A DNA stretch of 17,205 bases from CAXRDE01 sp964342365 (GTDB taxonomy: Bacteria; Cyanobacteriota; Sericytochromatia; UBA7694), in NCBI GenBank assembly GCA_964342365.1, contig CAYFGW010000087.1, positions 1 through 17,205 of the forward strand, read 5' to 3'. Made by a program: the position numbers and the translations under genes. The notes under the pieces were generated by a model. That model had not been told where the DNA came from, ran no database searches, and was given only the letters and a program-made list of their open reading frames with translations. Positions 14,429 to 17,205 of the stretch are shown here, one piece after another (the stretch's first letter is position 1; each line of letters begins with the position of its first letter).

Positions 14429-14434
14429 ATTATA
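14429..14434 (-). promoter_or_regulatory. -10 element of the two-kinase operon
   Basis: TATAAT on the minus strand, nine bases before ATG 14419, predicting a leader of 2-3 nt at most. A TTGTAA with 19-bp spacing (14459-14454) is the only -35 candidate, and it overlaps the T-tract of the upstream terminator. Confidence 0.45.
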
Positions 14435-14457
14435 TCGATAAAGTCACAGGAATTTAC

Positions 14458-14492
14458 AAAAAAAAAGCGCCTGGGCATTTCTGCTCAGACGC
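14458..14492 (-). terminator. Rho-independent terminator of the acidic lipoprotein gene
   Basis: On the minus strand GCGTCTGAGCA-GAAA-TGCCCAGGCGC forms an 11-bp stem (one mismatch, one G-T pair) closed by a GAAA tetraloop and followed directly by nine T. It starts 19 nt after the lipoprotein stop codon and separates that gene from the kinase operon. Confidence 0.9.
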
Positions 14493-14510
14493 CGGGGTGT
14501 GTGAACGATT

Positions 14511-15989
14511 TTATACGCTGTAAGCGTTGGTTAAATCCACGTTGTCCGCTTCGATGACCTCTGACTCACTTTCGCCTTCACTGGCTTCTACTTCCTCAAA
14601 CTCTTCTTCGGTGATTTCGATATCGCCTTCGAGTTCATCTTCTAGTTCTTCGCTGAGTTCGGTTTCGATTTCTTCCTTTTCAACGATGTCTTCGGCGTTG
14701 TCTTCACTGTCTACTTCTATTTCCAGTTCAGCTTCAGCATCCAGTGAAATTTCTCCTTCAGCATTGAGGTCTTCAGCTGCTTCAATTTCACTACTGATTT
14801 GTTCTAACACCTCTTGCGGGTCGCCTTCAGCGTCTTTCAAGCGCTCTTTAATGGCTTTGATACGTTCTTGCAGAGTTTGAATGCGTTGCTTGAGGGTTTC
14901 AGCCACGGTCTGTAGCTTATCGCCCTGGATGATAAATTTGTGCAACTTGAGCTGACCGGCTTCGTTCTTGACCAGCAGATAGAGGGTGCGATCTCTGAAC
15001 ACATTGTTGTCCTGGGCCAGCTTGGCGGCAGCCATGCCTCTCAGGCGTGATGCCTGCTGAGGGGTAAGCTGACGATTGCCAATCCGAATCGCTGGACGCT
15101 GCTTTTTCATATGCTGTCCGGGGCGTTGACCAGGACGTTGACCGCGACGAAACTGTTGAACTTCAAAAGTGGTTTCTGTGGTGGTTTCGACGGTGGTTTC
15201 TGTGCGCACGTATCTGCCCTTATTTTGTTTGACGCGCTGACGGAAGGCGTTCTTTTTCTTTTTAAAGCCCTCGCTATTGCGAAGTGCGGCAGCTTTGATT
15301 GTGCGATTTTGTTGGCCTTTATACCCAAAGAACAGGTGAGCAAAGGCTTTGCCGTTAATGAGGAGTTTGCCGTTGTCGGTGAGTTTAAAGTGATTTAGAG
15401 GCAGGCGATCGCCGTCTAGCCAGGCACCCATGACGGTTTTATTTTCCAGTTTGGCCGCTGCTGCCGCTCCCAGATTAATCACCACCGCACGCTTTTTGAA
15501 CCGGGCCAGGCGTTCAGCCTCGCTGAGATCTTTGCGCTCTACTTTGGCCTGATTGTCCATTAAAATTTGACGACGGCCCTGTTTGGCAAAGGGAATACGG
15601 GCCCGCAGGCGGATATTATCGCGCTGTTGTCCCTGGCTATCAATACCAATCTTGACGGGCTGATCCATTTCCTTGATTTTGACCTGTGCTTCAGCGGTGC
15701 CTCCCTGAGATAAATCCAGTTCGTCAATTTCTAATTCGCCTTCGGCATTAAAGTTAAAGGAAACGGGCTTGCCGTTGATTTCCACGCCTTCTACGTCTGA
15801 AGCTCCGTAAGAGAGGGTTTGACCGCTGGCAGAAATGCCCTGCAAATCGATGGTGGCTTTGTTGCCCGTTTGAAGCTGAGCTGCCAGTTGATTGGCGATA
15901 CCAGCCACCTGATTGATTTGCTCTGGTGAGCAGGCACTCAGAGTAATTGAACCGGCCATCAGGGTAATTAAAAGGGAACGCAATTTCAT
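14511..15989 (-). CDS. Large lipoprotein with basic middle and strongly acidic tail
   Basis: I do not recognise this 492-residue protein. The signal peptide MKLRSLLITLMAGSITLSAC ends in a canonical lipobox LSAC (C20), so it is lipid-anchored. The first ~200 residues look beta-rich with repeated short Gly/Asn turns. The middle (about 240-310) is basic and low-complexity: a Thr/Glu run TETTVETTTETT and a GQRPGQRPGQ repeat. A helical, possibly coiled-coil stretch (LKQRIQTLQERIKAIKERLK) follows, then a tail of ~105 residues with 45 Asp/Glu and a single Lys. The opposite charges of middle and tail could pair within or between molecules, and the tail could bind calcium or other cations. A good promoter, an AGAGG ribosome-binding site and a strong terminator make it a single-gene unit that is probably well expressed. 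Confidence 0.85.
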   Translation of the reverse strand: MKLRSLLITLMAGSITLSACSPEQINQVAGIANQLAAQLQTGNKATIDLQGISASGQTLSYGASDVEGVEINGKPVSFNFNAEGELEIDELDLSQGGTAEAQVKIKEMDQPVKIGIDSQGQQRDNIRLRARIPFAKQGRRQILMDNQAKVERKDLSEAERLARFKKRAVVINLGAAAAAKLENKTVMGAWLDGDRLPLNHFKLTDNGKLLINGKAFAHLFFGYKGQQNRTIKAAALRNSEGFKKKKNAFRQRVKQNKGRYVRTETTVETTTETTFEVQQFRRGQRPGQRPGQHMKKQRPAIRIGNRQLTPQQASRLRGMAAAKLAQDNNVFRDRTLYLLVKNEAGQLKLHKFIIQGDKLQTVAETLKQRIQTLQERIKAIKERLKDAEGDPQEVLEQISSEIEAAEDLNAEGEISLDAEAELEIEVDSEDNAEDIVEKEEIETELSEELEDELEGDIEITEEEFEEVEASEGESESEVIEADNVDLTNAYSV

Positions 15990-16021
15990 AATATGAACCT
16001 CTGTCTGTTGAAGATGTTTCT

Positions 16022-16050
16022 ATCATAAACTTAACTTGCCAAACTGTCAA
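16022..16050 (-). promoter_or_regulatory. Sigma-70-type promoter of the acidic lipoprotein gene
   Basis: Minus strand: perfect TTGACA (16050-16045), 17-bp spacer and TATGAT (16027-16022), giving a ~26-nt leader that contains AGAGG ahead of ATG 15989. This is the best promoter match in the window. Confidence 0.85.
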
Positions 16051-16111
16051 GTTTTATTTTGAAAAAAATTCGAATGTCTCGTACACGTTACGGTTTGAGA
16101 CAGGGTTGGTG

Positions 16112-16117
16112 TATGAT
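16112..16117 (+). promoter_or_regulatory. -10 element of the alpha/beta hydrolase gene
   Basis: TATGAT six bases before ATG 16124 predicts a transcript that begins at the start codon. Only weak -35 candidates exist (TTACGG at 16088-16093), and no Shine-Dalgarno is present. Confidence 0.4.
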
Positions 16118-16123
16118 TTTGAC

Positions 16124-17077
16124 ATGCGTTTTCTAAAGCCGATTATCGTTCTGGGATTATTTTTCTGCCTTACACAATTTGCAAATGCTAAATCTCTGTA
16201 TTCAAAATCCTATGGTAACCCGGCCCATCCTGCTCTTATTTTTTTGCACGGCGGACCCGGATACAATAGCTTTACCTTTGAACATGGTGTTGCCAAAACG
16301 CTGGCACAACAGGGGTTTTATGTGCTGGTTTATGACCGCCGGGGCAGCGGTCGCTCGCTGGAAACCCGAGACAATCAGTATACCTTTGCTGAGGCCACAG
16401 AAGATATCAGTGCGCTGTTGAATCACTATGATCTTAAACAAGCGAGTTTACTCGGGCACAGTTTTGGTGGCCACCTTGCGCTTCGTTTTACTCAGCGTTA
16501 TCCAGAACGGGTTCAAAACGTTGTGCTGACTGGAGTGCCTCTGTCTTTTCCGTTGATGTATCAGCGAATTCACACTCACTGTCGTCAGGTTTATGCGCAG
16601 ACCGATAACAAACAGGGAACGGCGTATTTAAACACGCTGGTAAACATGCCTTCAGATAGCCTGAATTACAGCGCTTATAGCTTTATGCATGCTATGCAGT
16701 GCGGTGTGTATACTCCGGCTCAGCCTACTGCTGAGGCCAAAGCCATCTACGGAAAGCTGCTCAGGCATTCTGATAGCAGGTACGTTAGGTTTTCTACACA
16801 GGCGCCGGTGAAAGGTTTTTTTGAGCAAGAACATTACACCACGCAAGATTTGACGCCGGTGCTAAAAGAACTGGTGAAAACAAAACCGGTGTATGCCCTG
16901 CTTGGAAAAGAAGATGGTTTGTTTAATGCCGGTGATTTTGACACGTATGCCGCTATTTTAGGGAAAGAGCGTGTGAGCGTCATTTCCGGCGCTTCCCACA
17001 ATGCCTTTATTGATCAAAAGAATGCGTTCGTGCAGCAGCTTAAGAGTTATTTATCGCCACACCACGCGCTCAAATAA
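16124..17077 (+). CDS. Secreted alpha/beta hydrolase, proline-iminopeptidase-like (S33)
   Basis: A 317-residue alpha/beta-hydrolase with an N-terminal signal peptide (MRFLKPIIVLGLFFCLTQFANA). The oxyanion motif HGGPG (42-46), typical of S33 prolyl aminopeptidases, YDRRGSGRS, and the nucleophile S113 in LLGHSFGGHLAL are clear. D264 (GKEDGLF) and H292 (GASHNAF) are likely to complete the triad. HGGPG and DRRGSGRS point to a peptidase or esterase of the proline iminopeptidase group; the substrate is not certain. ATG 16124 is preferred to the TTG at 16106 because it starts the signal peptide. Divergent from the acidic lipoprotein gene. Its last 27 bases overlap a convergent gene. Confidence 0.88.
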   Translation: MRFLKPIIVLGLFFCLTQFANAKSLYSKSYGNPAHPALIFLHGGPGYNSFTFEHGVAKTLAQQGFYVLVYDRRGSGRSLETRDNQYTFAEATEDISALLNHYDLKQASLLGHSFGGHLALRFTQRYPERVQNVVLTGVPLSFPLMYQRIHTHCRQVYAQTDNKQGTAYLNTLVNMPSDSLNYSAYSFMHAMQCGVYTPAQPTAEAKAIYGKLLRHSDSRYVRFSTQAPVKGFFEQEHYTTQDLTPVLKELVKTKPVYALLGKEDGLFNAGDFDTYAAILGKERVSVISGASHNAFIDQKNAFVQQLKSYLSPHHALK

Positions 17078-17205
17078 CTCTACGTGCTCGTCCAGATCCA
17101 GTGTCTCACCAAAGCCCGAAAGTCGCGATTCTGGCACCGTAATGGCTCTGAAGCGGGCCAGGGCTTCTGCGGCCAGATCGTAGCGTTTGCGGCTCACTTG
17201 AGAAT
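17051..17205 (-). CDS. C-terminal 50 residues of an unidentified protein
   Basis: An open minus frame enters from the right edge and ends with TAA at 17053-17051. It reads SQVSRKRYDLAAEALARFRA then ...GETLDLDEHVELFERVVWR, with codon use like the GC-richer neighbours. It is too short to name. The stop lies inside the hydrolase gene, giving a 27-nt tail-to-tail overlap. Confidence 0.55.
   Translation of the reverse strand, partial: SQVSRKRYDLAAEALARFRAITVPESRLSGFGETLDLDEHVELFERVVWR

Noticed and set aside
14527..14880. Plus-strand open frame coding an extremely Ser-rich protein
   Set aside because: It is the antisense image of the GAA/GAG-rich acidic tail of the lipoprotein; composition alone explains it.

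Overview
The window looks like chromosomal DNA of a Gram-negative-type bacterium. It encodes lipoproteins with lipoboxes, several proteins with Sec signal peptides and a periplasmic carbonic anhydrase. The two Ser/Thr kinases carry HRDIKPEN and an 'IDFGAV/LDLGAV' activation-segment start, a style common in the cyanobacterial lineage, including its non-photosynthetic members. A Vampirovibrio-like (Melainabacteria) host is therefore possible, but the taxon is not proven. No rRNA, tRNA, CRISPR array or insertion sequence was seen, and no gene-free stretch exceeds 300 bases.

Left edge (1-2415): the first ~127 bases are a plus-strand fragment of glycerol kinase that runs into an inverted GH38 alpha-mannosidase gene at a short imperfect palindrome. 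This is either a rearrangement breakpoint or an assembly chimera. The mannosidase follows a fold-type IV PLP aminotransferase in a tight minus-strand operon.

Centre (2517-8984): a compact, more AT-rich island for reactive sulfur species. The minus strand carries a TauE/SafE exporter, an ETHE1-like persulfide dioxygenase and a single-domain rhodanese, with an unknown AT-rich lipoprotein downstream. Divergent from it on the plus strand are a DUF202 membrane protein, a secreted beta-carbonic anhydrase, a split YeeE/YedE (PmpA/PmpB) sulfur transporter and a His/Met-rich secreted protein. After a hairpin come a CsoR/CstR-family repressor and a sterol-desaturase-family di-iron membrane enzyme. ATACCCC-type boxes lie in the divergent promoter region and in front of the repressor gene, so all three transcription units probably form one autoregulated regulon. 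Likely logic: sulfur species enter or are generated, sulfane sulfur is oxidised to sulfite by the dioxygenase and rhodanese, and TauE exports the product. The repressor has a copper-type Cys-His-Cys triad, so the true inducer is open.

Right part (9029-17205): a secreted M1 aminopeptidase converges, with a 4-nt overlap, on two tandem paralogous Ser/Thr kinases that have C-terminal membrane segments. Behind these lies a lipoprotein with a strongly acidic tail, with a good promoter and a strong terminator. A divergent secreted alpha/beta hydrolase of the proline-iminopeptidase type follows, and it overlaps the 3' end of an unidentified minus-strand gene running off the window. Several of these genes have a -10 element almost touching the start codon and no Shine-Dalgarno, which suggests leaderless mRNAs.
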